Part shown: positions 37,994-48,050 of the stretch, piece by piece
Position numbering within the stretch: the first letter of the stretch is position 1
Layout: the number at the start of each line of letters is the position of its first letter
Assembly (NCBI RefSeq): GCF_004519295.1
Contig: NZ_SOZH01000007.1
Location: forward strand, 124,001 to 188,000
Direction of reading: 5' to 3'
Origin: Cellulosimicrobium funkei
GTDB lineage: Bacteria; Actinomycetota; Actinomycetes; Actinomycetales; Cellulomonadaceae
DNA: 64,000 bases
Program-made: the position numbers and the translations under genes
Notes under the pieces: model-generated
Database searches by the model: none
What the model saw: the letters and a program-made list of their open reading frames with translations, nothing else
What the model was told of the DNA's origin: nothing

Positions 37994-38956
37994 TCACGGA
38001 GGCTGCCCGGCGGACCGCCGTCGTTCGCCCGGCGACGGGGTCGCGGCGAGCGCGACGGCGCCCAGCACGAGAGCGCCGGCGCTGGTCAGCGCCCTCTCGC
38101 ACGCGGCGAGGGTCGCTCCCGTGGTGACGACGTCGTCGACGAGGAGGCACGCCACGACCGGTGCCGGCGCGCCGGTCGACGGGCGCCGCCCGGGCGGTCC
38201 TCGACGCGCTCCGGCGGACGGTCCGACGAGCCTTCCGGCACCGGCCCCGAGAAGTTTCCCGGGGGCGACGGCGACCGTGCCGAGACGGGCCCCGCGCGCC
38301 CGCGAGCCGAGCCCGACCTGGTCCCGGGCGCGCCCGCGGTGCACGAGGAGCGCGGCGCTCCGGGCGGAGGTCCCCGAGGTGTCGAGGCCGGCGGCGACCG
38401 CACGCGCGAGCAGAGCGACGGGGTCGCGCCCGCGGGCGCGACGCGCGGCCCGCGTCGTCGGTGCCGGGACGACGAGCACCGGGAGACCCCGGGACCCCTC
38501 CCCCCGCACCGCCCCGAACCCGGACCCGAGCGCGGGACCGAGCGCGGGGCCGCGCCCCGGCCCGAGCACGGCTCCGAGCACCGGCCCCAGCGCGGTGCCC
38601 GCGCGCCACGCGGCGTCCGCGAGCGGCCGGTCGAGGTCCGCCCGGCCGCGGTCCTTCCAGGCGACGACGACGCCGCGCACGGGCCCCGTGTACGCCGCCG
38701 GCGCCCACACCGGCAGGGGCGCGACGCCGTCGAGCCGGTCGAGGCGGGGCGCCCCACGTTCGCGCCGCCGGAGCGGGGCGCGCAGCGGCGCGAGGCAGGG
38801 TTCGCACCACCGGACGTCGGACGCGTCGCAGCCGGGGCACGCGACGGGCAGGACGAGGCGGGCGACGTCGTCGAGGGCGGCGAGGAGCACCGGGCCAGCG
38901 TGCCCGGTGGCGCGGGCGTCCGGCACCGGCGAACCGGCCACCTGTGGACGACGCAC
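37994..38956 (-). CDS. ComF-like amidophosphoribosyltransferase-fold protein
   Basis: 320 residues. N-terminal zinc site CPGCDASDVRWCEPC near residues 40-54, AYTGPVRGVVVAWKDRGR, then the type I PRTase domain with the PRPP loop LLVDDVVTTGATL near residue 270. Two low-complexity inserts, Gly/Pro/Leu-rich near 130-150 and Gly/Arg/Pro-rich near 225-260, make it longer than ordinary ComF (about 230). In naturally competent bacteria ComF aids DNA uptake; here it is simply the conserved neighbour of lpqB and hpf. The GTG at 38956 is not strongly supported; a GTG six codons in is possible. Confidence 0.85.
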   Translation of the reverse strand: MRRPQVAGSPVPDARATGHAGPVLLAALDDVARLVLPVACPGCDASDVRWCEPCLAPLRAPLRRRERGAPRLDRLDGVAPLPVWAPAAYTGPVRGVVVAWKDRGRADLDRPLADAAWRAGTALGPVLGAVLGPGRGPALGPALGSGFGAVRGEGSRGLPVLVVPAPTTRAARRARGRDPVALLARAVAAGLDTSGTSARSAALLVHRGRARDQVGLGSRARGARLGTVAVAPGKLLGAGAGRLVGPSAGARRGPPGRRPSTGAPAPVVACLLVDDVVTTGATLAACERALTSAGALVLGAVALAATPSPGERRRSAGQPP

Positions 38957-39035
38957 GCGCCGCCGGCTCCCGACCCGCGCCGTCCGGGAGCCTGTGGTCG
39001 CCCGGCACGCCGCGCGCCGCCGGGCGCGCGGCGTC

Positions 39036-40796
39036 TCAGCCGGGGTACGTGGGCAGCCGGACCTCGGTGGCGATCTTGGTCCAGAGGCTCGACGTGCCCG
39101 CGGCGTACAGGCTGCTGTCGCTCGTCCCGACGAGCGTCGTGCCGACGCCCGTGGCCGACGCGAGCGAGACGGCGCCCTCGACGGGCGAGGCGGCGACCGT
39201 CGGTCCCCCGACGGGCACCCGCTGGACGACGACCTCGGACTCCCCGGACGCCCGGCCGAGGACCCCGAGGAGCGTGCGGTCGGCCCACGTCACCTGCGTC
39301 GCGGCGGCGATCGGCTGCCCGACCCGGACCGGGGCGGAGAGCTGGGTCGGCCGGCCGGCCTCGTCACGGACGATGCCCGCGACGTGGACCTGCGCCCCGG
39401 AGCCCGAGTCGCTGACGACGGCCACCCGGGCGCCGTCGGGCGCGACCCGCAGCGACATCACGGTGCGCCCGTCGAGCCACGGCGCGGCCACCTCGGAGAC
39501 CGCGGCGTCGCTGCCGGCCTCCCGCAGGTCCACGACCTGCAACGACCCTGCCTGCACCTGCGGGCCGCTCCACACGTACTGGAACCGGTCGATCGACGGC
39601 GCGACGAGGCTCGTCCCGGTGAGGAGCGTGACGGGCCCGGCCTCGGCCGTCGGCGCCGTGACGAGCCGCCCGGCACCGTCCCGCACGACGTACGTGGCGT
39701 CGTCGGCGCGGCCGCGGAACGCGAGCGCGGTGGGCTGGAGCCCGGCGAGCGGGGCGGCCGACGTCACCGCGCGCGTCGTGCGCCCCTCCAGGCTCATGAT
39801 CTGGTCGCCCGAGAGCACGACCGGCTCGTCGGGCGTGGTGGCGACGCCGATGGTCGGGACGTCGTCGGCCGAGAGCTCCGAGCCGCCGACGCCCACCGTG
39901 ATGTCGACGGGCACGCCGAGCGAGGCCTGGAGCTGCGCGATGAGCATCGCGCGGTCGGCCGGCGACGCCGCGGTCACCGGGTCGGTGAGGGGCACCGCGA
40001 CCCTGCCCTCCACCGGCGGCACGGAGTCGATGCTCAGCGAGGTGCCCTCGGGCGCGACCGTCGCGACGGACCCTGCGAGCCAGTCCGCCGGTCCGCGCAG
40101 CGTCTCACGGACCGCGAGCGCCTGCCAGTTCCGGCTCGGGAACCAGCGGGCGTCGGGCACGAGGTAGGCCCGGTCGAGGGCCGGGAAGTAGAGGTTGGCC
40201 TGCTTGAAGGTGCGCGCGAAGTTGGTGGCCGTGATCGTCAGCCCGTCGTCGACCACGTCGATGCGCCACTGGTCGTCGGCGTCGCGGACGAGGCCGTAGG
40301 AGACCTCGGTGGTGCGGCCGGGCGCCTGCTCCGTGTAGACGCCGCGCTCGTCGACGGTGCCCACGACGTCGGCGGTGGCGCGGACCGTCGTCGTGCCGCC
40401 CTCGATCGCGGCCTCGTCGACCTCGAGCTGCGGCACGTCCTCGAGGATCGCGACCTGGGAGACGGGCGACCAGTCGTCCTGCGCGTCGCGCGTGAGGAAC
40501 TCGGACGCGACGTCGAACGAGCCGCGCGCGCCCTGGGCCTGGGCGGCCAGGAAGCCGCGGACGATCTGGTCCGGCGAGGCGTCGCGGCGGGGCGAGGCGG
40601 CGCTGACGAACGGCTGGCCCGGGTCCTCCGGCGTGGCCTCGCCCTCGACGACGGGCCCGGACGTGGGGATCGAGGCGCACGCCGCGAGGGCGGCGACCCC
40701 CACGGCCGCGAGCCCAGCGGCGAGCGCGCGCCCGACCCGGCGCCGCAGGTCCGCCTGCCCCGCGGTCGGACGCCGCACGGTCCCCGTCGTGGTCAT
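39036..40796 (-). CDS. lpqB: Lipoprotein LpqB, partner of MtrB
   Basis: 586 residues. A signal peptide ends in the lipobox LAAC near residue 39. Then a GerMN-like N-terminal domain (GQPFVSAASPRRDASPDQIVRGFL, GLTITATNFARTF) and a C-terminal beta-propeller-like region. In mycobacteria LpqB binds the extracellular part of MtrB and tunes MtrA phosphorylation. Its ATG overlaps the mtrB stop as ATGA, so MtrB and LpqB are made together. Normal length for the family. Confidence 0.95.
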   Translation of the reverse strand: MTTTGTVRRPTAGQADLRRRVGRALAAGLAAVGVAALAACASIPTSGPVVEGEATPEDPGQPFVSAASPRRDASPDQIVRGFLAAQAQGARGSFDVASEFLTRDAQDDWSPVSQVAILEDVPQLEVDEAAIEGGTTTVRATADVVGTVDERGVYTEQAPGRTTEVSYGLVRDADDQWRIDVVDDGLTITATNFARTFKQANLYFPALDRAYLVPDARWFPSRNWQALAVRETLRGPADWLAGSVATVAPEGTSLSIDSVPPVEGRVAVPLTDPVTAASPADRAMLIAQLQASLGVPVDITVGVGGSELSADDVPTIGVATTPDEPVVLSGDQIMSLEGRTTRAVTSAAPLAGLQPTALAFRGRADDATYVVRDGAGRLVTAPTAEAGPVTLLTGTSLVAPSIDRFQYVWSGPQVQAGSLQVVDLREAGSDAAVSEVAAPWLDGRTVMSLRVAPDGARVAVVSDSGSGAQVHVAGIVRDEAGRPTQLSAPVRVGQPIAAATQVTWADRTLLGVLGRASGESEVVVQRVPVGGPTVAASPVEGAVSLASATGVGTTLVGTSDSSLYAAGTSSLWTKIATEVRLPTYPG

Positions 40797-42634
40797 CGCC
40801 CCTCCTGGACGTCGTCGGGGCCGGCGGTCGGACCGCCGCCGGAGCCGGGCACCGTCGCCCGGCCGGGCTGGGGCGCGTGGTCGCGCGGGATGACGACGGG
40901 GATGCCGCCCGTGACGGACGGCAGGTCGGCCGGGCCCGCCGTGCCCTCGACGTCCTCGACGACCGGCGTCCGCACGCTCCACTCGGCGGGCAGCCCGCGG
41001 CCGGTGGCCGCCTCGGAGACGAGCGGCAGGGGGGACGACTGGAGCCGGATCCCGGCGCGCCGCGGGAGCGTGAGCCGGAAGCTCGCGCCCCGGCCGGGGC
41101 GGCCCCACGCCTCGAGCCACCCGCCGTGCAGGTGCGCGTCCTCCAGGGAGATCGCGAGCCCGAGGCCCGTGCCGCCGGTCGTGCGGGCGCGTGCCGGGTC
41201 CGCACGCCAGAAGCGGTCGAACACGTGCTGGACCTCGTCGGTCGTCATCCCGACCCCGTGGTCGCGGACCGTCACCGCGACGGCGTGCCCGTCGCCGTCG
41301 ACCGTGATCTCGACCGGCCGCTCCTCGGCGTGCTCGATCGCGTTGACGACGAGGTTGCGCACGATGCGCTCGACGCGCCGCGGGTCGATGTCGGCCGTGA
41401 CGGGCTCGTCGCCAAGGTGGACCGACAGCCACACGCCCTTGCGCTCGGCGAGCGGGGCGGCGTGGTCGACGGCGGCGTTCACCACGTCGCGCAGGTCGCG
41501 CCGCTCGGCGTCGAGGACCGCGGCGCCGGCGTCGAACCGGCTGATCTCGAGCAGGTCGGCGAGCAGGTCCTCGAACCGGTCGAGCTGGGCCTGCAGGAGC
41601 TCGGTCGAGCGCCGCGAGACCGGGTCGAAGTCCTCGCGCGACGCGTGCAGCACCTCGGAGGCCATGCGGATCGTGGTGAGCGGCGTGCGCAGCTCGTGGG
41701 ACACGTCCGAGACGAACCGGCGCTGGAGCATCGACAGCTCCTCCATGCGCCCGATCTGCTCCTGGAGGCTCTGCGCCATCTCGTTGAACGAGTGCGCGAG
41801 GGACGCCATCTCGTCGTGGCCCTTGACCGGGAGCCGCTCGTCGAGGCGGCCGTCCGCGAGCCGTTCCGCGACGCTCGCGGCCTGGCGCACCGGGAGCACC
41901 GCCTGGCGCGTGACGAGCGCCGTGATCCCGACGAGCAGGGCGAGCAGTACGAGCGCCCCCACGAGCAGGACCGACTGGAGGAAGCGCAGCGTCTCCTGGT
42001 CGGCCTCGAGGTCGTAGAGGTAGTAGAGCTCGTACGTGCCCGCGACCGGCACCTCGACGGTCGAGCCCACGACGATGCCGGGCACCACCCCCGACGACTC
42101 CGGGTGCGCCGGGTCGACCGGGATCGCCACCGACTGGAGGTACTGCTCGCCGTCCGCCGCGACGGTCGCCGCACGCATCTCGGGCGACACGAGGCCGTCG
42201 AGCTGCTGGTCGGTCGACTGGTCGAGGAAGCCGACCGTGCCCGAGCCGCCGGACTGCCAGAGGAAGACGTCGCGCGACGACCCGGTGGTCTGGAGCATGG
42301 AGAAGAGGTCGAAGAGGAGCGACTGGGCCTCGGTCGGCGTCGACGCGGGCGACGCGTCGAGCGTGCGGCGCGCCTGCTGCGTGGACTGGGCGCTCTCCTG
42401 GTCGAGCTCGGCGGCACGCCGCTCGTAGAGGCCGTCGCGCATGGCGTCGGTGAGGTACGCGCCGAGCGCCCCGACGGTCAGCACGCCGACGACGAGCGCC
42501 GACGTGACGACGCGCAGCTGCATCGACGAGCGCCAGCGCCACACCACCCGGCGGACGGTCGCGCGCGCCCGGCGCCGGACGCGGCGCCAGAGCCCTCGCC
42601 CGCGCCCGTCGGCGGAGCCGGCCGTCGTGCTCAC
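40793..42634 (-). CDS. mtrB: Sensor histidine kinase MtrB
   Basis: 613 residues. An Arg-rich cytoplasmic N-terminus, membrane helices near residues 35-58 and 215-240, and a 155-residue extracytoplasmic sensor domain between them. Then HAMP (QAASVAERLADGRLDERLP), H-box SDVSHELRTPLTTIR, N-box NLVVNAIEHAEE, G1 RDHGVGM and G2 TGGTGLGLAI. A Pro/Gly-rich tail of about 80 residues follows the kinase core. MtrB responds to osmotic and division cues and phosphorylates MtrA. Its GTG overlaps the mtrA stop (GTGA). Confidence 0.96.
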   Translation of the reverse strand: MSTTAGSADGRGRGLWRRVRRRARATVRRVVWRWRSSMQLRVVTSALVVGVLTVGALGAYLTDAMRDGLYERRAAELDQESAQSTQQARRTLDASPASTPTEAQSLLFDLFSMLQTTGSSRDVFLWQSGGSGTVGFLDQSTDQQLDGLVSPEMRAATVAADGEQYLQSVAIPVDPAHPESSGVVPGIVVGSTVEVPVAGTYELYYLYDLEADQETLRFLQSVLLVGALVLLALLVGITALVTRQAVLPVRQAASVAERLADGRLDERLPVKGHDEMASLAHSFNEMAQSLQEQIGRMEELSMLQRRFVSDVSHELRTPLTTIRMASEVLHASREDFDPVSRRSTELLQAQLDRFEDLLADLLEISRFDAGAAVLDAERRDLRDVVNAAVDHAAPLAERKGVWLSVHLGDEPVTADIDPRRVERIVRNLVVNAIEHAEERPVEITVDGDGHAVAVTVRDHGVGMTTDEVQHVFDRFWRADPARARTTGGTGLGLAISLEDAHLHGGWLEAWGRPGRGASFRLTLPRRAGIRLQSSPLPLVSEAATGRGLPAEWSVRTPVVEDVEGTAGPADLPSVTGGIPVVIPRDHAPQPGRATVPGSGGGPTAGPDDVQEGR

Positions 42635-43314
42635 GTGCGGGTCGCGCCCGCCTTGTAGCCGACGCCGCGCACGGTGAGGACGATCTCCGGGTTCTCCGGG
42701 TCGTGCTCGATCTTCGAGCGCAGGCGCTGCACGTGGACGTTGACGAGCCGCGTGTCCGCCGCGTGCCGGTAGCCCCAGACCTTCTCGAGGAGCACCTCGC
42801 GCGTGAAGACCTGCCACGGCTTGCGCGCGAGCGCGACGAGGAGGTCGAACTCGAGCGGGGTCAGGGACACCTGCTCGCCGCCGCGCGACACGCGGTGCCC
42901 CGTGACGTCGATCTCGACGTCGCCGATGGACAGGTGCTCGGGGGCGGGCTCCTCCGTGCGACGCAGGCGCGCCCGGATGCGGGCGACGAGCTCCTTGGGC
43001 TTGAACGGCTTGGAGATGTAGTCGTCGGCACCCGACTCCAGGCCGAGCACGACGTCGACCGTGTCGCTCTTCGCGGTGAGCATGATGATCGGGACGCCCG
43101 ACTCCGCCCGGATGAGGCGGCACACCTCCGTGCCGTCCTTGCCCGGGAGCATGAGGTCGAGCAGGACCAGGTCCGGCTGCGTGGTGCGGAACGTCTCGAG
43201 CGCGAGGTCGCCGTCCGCGCAGAACACCGGTTCGAAGCCCTCGGAGCGCAGGACGATGCCGATCATCTCGGCCAGGGCGGTGTCGTCGTCCACCACGAGC
43301 ACACGAACCTTCAT
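42631..43314 (-). CDS. mtrA: Response regulator MtrA
   Basis: 227 residues, OmpR/PhoB family. Receiver: VLVVDDDTALAEM, phospho-acceptor Asp in LLDLMLPGKDG, Lys in ISKPFKPKE. DNA-binding winged helix: LTPLEFDLLVAL, KVWGYRHAADTRLVNVHVQRLRSK, TVRGVGYKAG. MtrA is a master regulator of cell-wall hydrolases, division and osmoadaptation in Actinobacteria. Two candidate target sites with 11-bp repeat periodicity occur in this window, at the M15 peptidase and at the osmoprotectant transporter. It is the first gene of mtrA-mtrB-lpqB. The upstream Shine-Dalgarno is weak. Confidence 0.97.
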   Translation of the reverse strand: MKVRVLVVDDDTALAEMIGIVLRSEGFEPVFCADGDLALETFRTTQPDLVLLDLMLPGKDGTEVCRLIRAESGVPIIMLTAKSDTVDVVLGLESGADDYISKPFKPKELVARIRARLRRTEEPAPEHLSIGDVEIDVTGHRVSRGGEQVSLTPLEFDLLVALARKPWQVFTREVLLEKVWGYRHAADTRLVNVHVQRLRSKIEHDPENPEIVLTVRGVGYKAGATRT

Positions 43315-43519
43315 GCGGACATCTTGCCATCGACGGGCCCGACGTCGGGGCGGCCGGGCCCCGCGGCGAGGGTGAACCCGCGGGCGGGGGCGCACCCGGC
43401 GGCGCGAGCCGGTCGGCCGCCGCGCAGGGCCGCGTACTAGGGTGGCCTCGCCGCCGTTGCCGATCCTCGCCCGGCGGCCTGGACCGACGCCCGAGCCGAT
43501 CGCGGGGGACCACGAGCAC

Positions 43520-44962
43520 ATGAGCACACCCGACACCTCCGGCACGCCGGACGGTGCCACGCCCGACCCGACGGCGGCCCCCGGCCCCACGCCGCCCGCC
43601 GCGCCCGGTCCGGGCGGCGACACGAGCGGCTGGGGCGCGCCCTCGTACGGCGCCCCCGGCTACGGTGCGCCCGGCTCGCCGGCGCCGCAGCCGCGGTACG
43701 GCCAGTACGCGCCCGGCCAGGAGCCCGGTCAGCACCCGCCGACGGACCAGCCGCCCGCACCCGGCGCGTGGGGTGCGCCCGGCGCCGCTCCGGGCCAGCC
43801 GGGCTACGGCCAGCCGGGCTACGGCCAGCAGCCCGGCTACGGCCAGCAGCAGCCGGGGTACGGCCAGCCCGGCTACGGTCAGCAGCCCGGCTACGGCCAG
43901 CAGCAGCCGGGTTACGGCCAGCAGCCCGGTTACGGCCAGCAGCAGTTCGGGCAGGGCCAGTACGGGCAGCAGCAGTACGGCGCGCCGGGCTACGGCCCGC
44001 CGCCCGGCCTCGCGGGCGCGCCCTACGCGCCGGCCGCGGCGAAGCCCGGCATCATCCCGCTGCGCCCGCTGTCGCTCGGCGAGATCTTCGACGGCGCGTT
44101 CGGCGCGATCCGCCACAACCCCCGGGTCGTGCTCGGCATGAGCGCGCTCGTCGTCGTGGTCGCGACGCTGCTCGGCACCTTCCTCGGCTGGGCGTTCTCC
44201 GGCTACGTCGCCCAGTACTTCGACGTCGTGCTGGACGAGGCCACCTTCCCCGGCTTCGACGAGAGCTTCGCCACGACGCTCGCGAGCTCCCTCGGCATCC
44301 AGGTGACCACGTTCTTCGCCGCGCCGATCATCGCGGGTCTCCTCACGGTCTCCGTCGGCCAGTCCGCGATCGGGCGCAAGGCCGGCGTCGGCGAGGTCTG
44401 GTCCCAGGTCGGACGGCGCACGTGGTTCCTCATCGCCTTCCCCCTGCTGACCGGCCTGGCCGCGTCCGTGGCGCTCGGCCTGGCCACGCTCCTCGTCGTC
44501 GCGGGCTTCGCGGTCTCCGAGGGGCTCGGCGCGTTCCTCATCGTCGTCGCCCTGCTCGCCTGGCCCGTGCTCCTCGTCTGGGTCGGGACGCGGACCGGCC
44601 TCGTGCCTCCCGCCCTGGCGCTGGAGGGGCAGCCGTTCTGGCGGACCGTCAAGCGGGCGTGGCTGCTCACCCGCGGCAGCTTCTGGCGGCTGTTCGGCAT
44701 CTACCTGCTCGCCCTCGTGGCGATGAGCTTCGTCTCCGGCATCGTCGCGTACCCCGCGAGCCTCGCCGCGTCGTTCCTGCTCATGGCGGGCCAGACCTTC
44801 CTGTACCACCTCGTGCAGGCGATCGGCGTCGCGCTCTCGATGATCCTCACCTCGGTCTTCCTGGGCTGCATCGTCGCCCTGCTCTACATCGACGTGCGCA
44901 TGCGCCGCGAGGGCCTGGACGTCGAGCTCGCCGCGGCGGCGAGCGAGCAGCCGCCCGCATGA
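43520..44962 (+). CDS. Membrane protein with a GPDPase-membrane-type domain and a Tyr/Gly/Gln-rich tail
   Basis: 480 residues. The first 170 are disordered: Pro/Gly-rich, then many YGQQPG-type repeats. From about residue 175 ([24 protein letters not shown]) there are about six membrane helices matching the membrane domain seen in glycerophosphodiester phosphodiesterases, but no phosphodiesterase domain follows. Likely a scaffold or sensor in the envelope. It opens a coupled operon with DUF4129, DUF4350, MoxR and DUF58. The ATG at 43520 follows GGGGGA; a TAGGGT -10 box lies at 43438-43443. Confidence 0.85.
   Translation: MSTPDTSGTPDGATPDPTAAPGPTPPAAPGPGGDTSGWGAPSYGAPGYGAPGSPAPQPRYGQYAPGQEPGQHPPTDQPPAPGAWGAPGAAPGQPGYGQPGYGQQPGYGQQQPGYGQPGYGQQPGYGQQQPGYGQQPGYGQQQFGQGQYGQQQYGAPGYGPPPGLAGAPYAPAAAKPGIIPLRPLSLGEIFDGAFGAIRHNPRVVLGMSALVVVVATLLGTFLGWAFSGYVAQYFDVVLDEATFPGFDESFATTLASSLGIQVTTFFAAPIIAGLLTVSVGQSAIGRKAGVGEVWSQVGRRTWFLIAFPLLTGLAASVALGLATLLVVAGFAVSEGLGAFLIVVALLAWPVLLVWVGTRTGLVPPALALEGQPFWRTVKRAWLLTRGSFWRLFGIYLLALVAMSFVSGIVAYPASLAASFLLMAGQTFLYHLVQAIGVALSMILTSVFLGCIVALLYIDVRMRREGLDVELAAAASEQPPA
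43796..43985 (+). repeat. Coding Gly/Tyr/Gln repeat tract
   Basis: About a dozen units of GGCTACGGCCAGCAG type encode PGYGQ or PGYGQQ. Units vary in third positions, so the tract is old enough to have drifted but still in frame. Confidence 0.85.
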
Positions 44963-45621
44963 CCGTCCGGTCGCTCGCGGCCGACGTGCCCGTGCAGCCC
45001 GGCGCCGACGAGGCCCGGCGGTGGCTCGTCGGCGAGCTCGCCGGGCCGGAGTACCGCACGGACCCGTCGCTCCTGCAGCGGTTCCTCGAGTGGCTCCAGG
45101 GACTGTTCGACGGCGCGCCCACGCTCGACCTCGGCGGCCCGCTGACGGCGGTGGTCGTCGTCGTGGCGGTCGCCGTGGTCGCGGCGGTGGCCTACTGGGT
45201 CGCCGGTCCGGTGCGCCTGTCGCGCCGGGCGAAGGCCTCGGTGGTCGTGCTCGACGACGACGCGCGCACCGCGGCCGAGATGCGGGCCGCGGCCGACGCC
45301 GCCGCGGCGCGCGCCGACTGGGCGACCGCCGCGCTCGAACGCTTCCGCGGCGTCGTGCGCTCGCTGGAGGAGCGCGCGGTCCTCGACCCGCGTCCCGGAC
45401 GGACCGCGTGGGAGGCCGCACGGACGGCGGGCGAGCGCCTGCCCGACGTCGCGGACGGGCTCGAGCGCGGCGCGCACCTGTTCGACGACGTCGCGTACGG
45501 CGCCGTGACCGTCGGCCCGGAGGCGGACGCCTTCCTGCGCGCGCTCGACGAGCGGACGCTCGCGACGCGCCCCGCGCTCCGTGCGGAGCTCGCCGCCTCC
45601 GCGCCCGGTGACGGCGCATGA
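44959..45621 (+). CDS. DUF4129-domain membrane protein
   Basis: 220 residues. An N-terminal soluble part has [33 protein letters not shown], followed by one membrane helix near residues 62-82 and a cytoplasmic helical DUF4129 domain ending in REL-like helices. DUF4129 modules often sit at the end of transglutaminase-like membrane proteins or beside MoxR/DUF58. Here the ATG overlaps the upstream stop (ATGA) and its own stop overlaps the next gene. The function is structural or regulatory and unproven. Confidence 0.87.
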   Translation: MTVRSLAADVPVQPGADEARRWLVGELAGPEYRTDPSLLQRFLEWLQGLFDGAPTLDLGGPLTAVVVVVAVAVVAAVAYWVAGPVRLSRRAKASVVVLDDDARTAAEMRAAADAAAARADWATAALERFRGVVRSLEERAVLDPRPGRTAWEAARTAGERLPDVADGLERGAHLFDDVAYGAVTVGPEADAFLRALDERTLATRPALRAELAASAPGDGA

Positions 45622-46874
45622 GCGCCCCGACGACGTCCTCCGCACCGCCCTCCGCGGGCGCGTCGGGCGACCCGCGAGCCGTGACGACCGCCTACGTGCC
45701 CGTCGTCGGCGACGGCACGACCGCCCGCTCGCGGGCCCGCAGCCGCTGGCGCCGGGCGCGCTGGCCCGTCGCCGTCGTCGGCGCGCTGCTGCTGCTCGCC
45801 GGGCTGACGGCGCTCGCGCGGCCCGCGACGTCGGCCACGCCGCTCGCACCCGACAACCCGGGCCCCGCCGGGGCGCGCGCGGTCGCGCAGGTGCTGGGCG
45901 ACCAGGGCGTGCAGGTCACCTACGTGCGCACGGTCGCCGACGCGGTGCGCGCCGCCGAGGAGGGCGGCACGCTCCTCGTCGCACAGGGCGACTACCTGCT
46001 CGACGAGCAGGTGGAAGCGCTCGTCGGGACCCCCGCGGACCTCGTGCTCGTCGCGCCGCCCGACCACCTGCTCGCCGCCGCGACCGACGGCGGCACGGAG
46101 CTCGCGTACGACTGGGGCTCCGGCGGATCGGCACGACCGGCGCGCTGCGCGGACCCGGCCGCGCAGGCCGCGGGCTCGATCCGCTCCGACGGCGTCGGCT
46201 TCGTCGCGCTCGACGACGCGACCGTCCTCTGCTTCCCCTCCCCCGACGACCCGTCCCTGGGCGCCTACCTCGTGCACGAGGCCGACGGGCGCACGGTGCG
46301 CGCGGTGGACACGCCCGCAGTCCTGCGCAACGATTCGGTCACCGAGGACGGCAACGCCGCGCTCGCGCTCTGGACGCTCGGCGCGCACGACCGTCTCGTG
46401 TGGCTCGTGCCCGACCCGTTCGACACGTCGCTCGCCGACGACGGGAGCACGACCCCCGGGCTGTCCCTGCCGCCGTGGTTCGGCGTCGTCGCCCTGCAGG
46501 CGCTCGTCGTGCTGCTCGTGGTCGTGCTGTGGCGCGGCCGCCGGCTGGGCCCCCTCGTGACGGAGGACCTGCCGGTCGTCGTGCGCGCCGCCGAGACGAC
46601 CCGCGGCCGCGGCCGCCTCTACCGGCGCGCGGGCGCGCGCGGCCACGCCGCCGCAGGGCTGCGCGCGAGCGCCGCCGACCGCCTCGCGCACCGCCTCGGC
46701 CTGCCCCGCTCGGCCGACGCCCCCACCGTCGTCGACGCCGTCGCCCGCGCGACGGGTCGGCCGGGCGACCAGGTCGCCCAGCTCCTGTACGGACCACCAC
46801 CCGCCGACGACGCGGCGCTGCTCGAGCTCGCGCGTCACCTTGACCGGATCGAGAGCGAGGTCTACCACTCGTGA
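45618..46874 (+). CDS. DUF4350-domain membrane protein
   Basis: 418 residues. Membrane helix near residues 50-67, then an extracytoplasmic domain (GARAVAQVLGDQGVQVTYVRT, LLVAQGDYLLDEQVEAL, TPADLVLVAPPDHLL) resembling a glutamine-amidotransferase-like Rossmann fold without its Cys nucleophile. A second helix near 290-310 follows, with a cytoplasmic tail rich in Arg/Ala. Corresponds to the Rv3691 position in the mycobacterial cluster, as I recall. ATGA and GTGA overlaps on both sides show tight translational coupling. Confidence 0.87.
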   Translation: MSAPTTSSAPPSAGASGDPRAVTTAYVPVVGDGTTARSRARSRWRRARWPVAVVGALLLLAGLTALARPATSATPLAPDNPGPAGARAVAQVLGDQGVQVTYVRTVADAVRAAEEGGTLLVAQGDYLLDEQVEALVGTPADLVLVAPPDHLLAAATDGGTELAYDWGSGGSARPARCADPAAQAAGSIRSDGVGFVALDDATVLCFPSPDDPSLGAYLVHEADGRTVRAVDTPAVLRNDSVTEDGNAALALWTLGAHDRLVWLVPDPFDTSLADDGSTTPGLSLPPWFGVVALQALVVLLVVVLWRGRRLGPLVTEDLPVVVRAAETTRGRGRLYRRAGARGHAAAGLRASAADRLAHRLGLPRSADAPTVVDAVARATGRPGDQVAQLLYGPPPADDAALLELARHLDRIESEVYHS

Positions 46875-48040
46875 CGCACCACCCCGACGGCTCCGTGCCG
46901 CAGCCCGACCGCTACGCGCCGCCCGCCCAGGACCAGGGCGTCGCCGACCGCGTGAGCGCGGCCGCCGGCCAGCCCGTGCACCGGCCCGGGCCGCAGGCAC
47001 CCGCCCCGCAGGCGCCGTACGGCCAGGGCCACGCGCCCGCCACGCCGACCCCGAACCCCACACCCGTGCACGACGCCCCGCCCGCGCCGTCGCCCGAGCT
47101 GCGGCAGGCGCTCGCCGCCGTCCGCAGCGAGGTCGGCAAGGCCGTCGTCGGGCAGGACGGCGCCGTGACGAGCCTGCTCATCGCGCTGCTCTGCAAGGGC
47201 CACGTGCTGCTCGAGGGCGTGCCCGGCGTCGCCAAGACGCTGCTCGTGCGCACGCTCGCCGCGTCGCTCGACCTCGGCACGAAGCGCGTGCAGTTCACGC
47301 CCGACCTCATGCCCGGCGACGTCACGGGCTCGCTCGTGTACGACGCGCGGACCGCCGAGTTCTCGTTCCGCGAGGGGCCGGTCTTCACGAACCTGCTGCT
47401 CGCCGACGAGATCAACCGCACGCCCCCCAAGACCCAGGCGTCGCTCCTGGAGGCCATGGAGGAGCGGCAGGTCTCGGTCGACGGCACGCCGCGCCCGCTG
47501 CCCGACCCCTTCCTCGTCATCGCGACGCAGAACCCCGTCGAGTACGAGGGCACGTACCCGCTGCCCGAGGCGCAGCTCGACCGCTTCCTGCTCAAGGTCG
47601 TGCTGCCGCTGCCGGAGCGCGAGCAGGAGGTCGAGGTGCTCGCACGGCACGCCGCCGGCTTCAACCCGCGCGACCTCGCGGGCGCCGGGGTGCGCGCCGT
47701 CGCCGGGCGCGACGTGCTCGACCGCGCCCGCGCGGAGGTCGCGCGCGTCCAGGTCGCGCGCGAGGTGCTCGGCTACGCCGTCGACGTGTGCCGCGCGACG
47801 CGCCACTCCCCCTCGCTCTCCCTCGGCGTGTCCCCGCGCGGTGCGACGGCGCTGCTCGCCACGTCGCGCGCGTGGGCGTGGCTCTCGGGCCGCTCCTACG
47901 TGACGCCGGACGACGTCAAGGCCCTCGCGCACCCCACGCTGCGCCACCGCGTGCAGCTGCGGCCCGAGGCCGAGCTGGAGGGCGTGACGGCCGAGAGCGT
48001 GCTCGACACCGTGCTCGCGTCCGTCCCCGTCCCCCGCTGA
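46871..48040 (+). CDS. MoxR-family AAA+ ATPase
   Basis: 389 residues. After a Pro/Gly/His-rich N-terminus of about 70 residues comes the AAA+ core: Walker A GVPGVAKTLL near residue 118, Walker B LLADEINR near 177, sensor 1 IATQNPVE near 218, and the Arg finger region QLDRFLLK. The C-terminal lid has YVTPDDVKALAHPTLRHR. MoxR proteins act as chaperones that insert metals or mature partner proteins, usually with an adjacent DUF58 and VWA protein; DUF58 is next. GTG start overlaps DUF4350. Confidence 0.94.
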   Translation: MTHHPDGSVPQPDRYAPPAQDQGVADRVSAAAGQPVHRPGPQAPAPQAPYGQGHAPATPTPNPTPVHDAPPAPSPELRQALAAVRSEVGKAVVGQDGAVTSLLIALLCKGHVLLEGVPGVAKTLLVRTLAASLDLGTKRVQFTPDLMPGDVTGSLVYDARTAEFSFREGPVFTNLLLADEINRTPPKTQASLLEAMEERQVSVDGTPRPLPDPFLVIATQNPVEYEGTYPLPEAQLDRFLLKVVLPLPEREQEVEVLARHAAGFNPRDLAGAGVRAVAGRDVLDRARAEVARVQVAREVLGYAVDVCRATRHSPSLSLGVSPRGATALLATSRAWAWLSGRSYVTPDDVKALAHPTLRHRVQLRPEAELEGVTAESVLDTVLASVPVPR

Positions 48041-48050
48041 GGCGTCGCTC

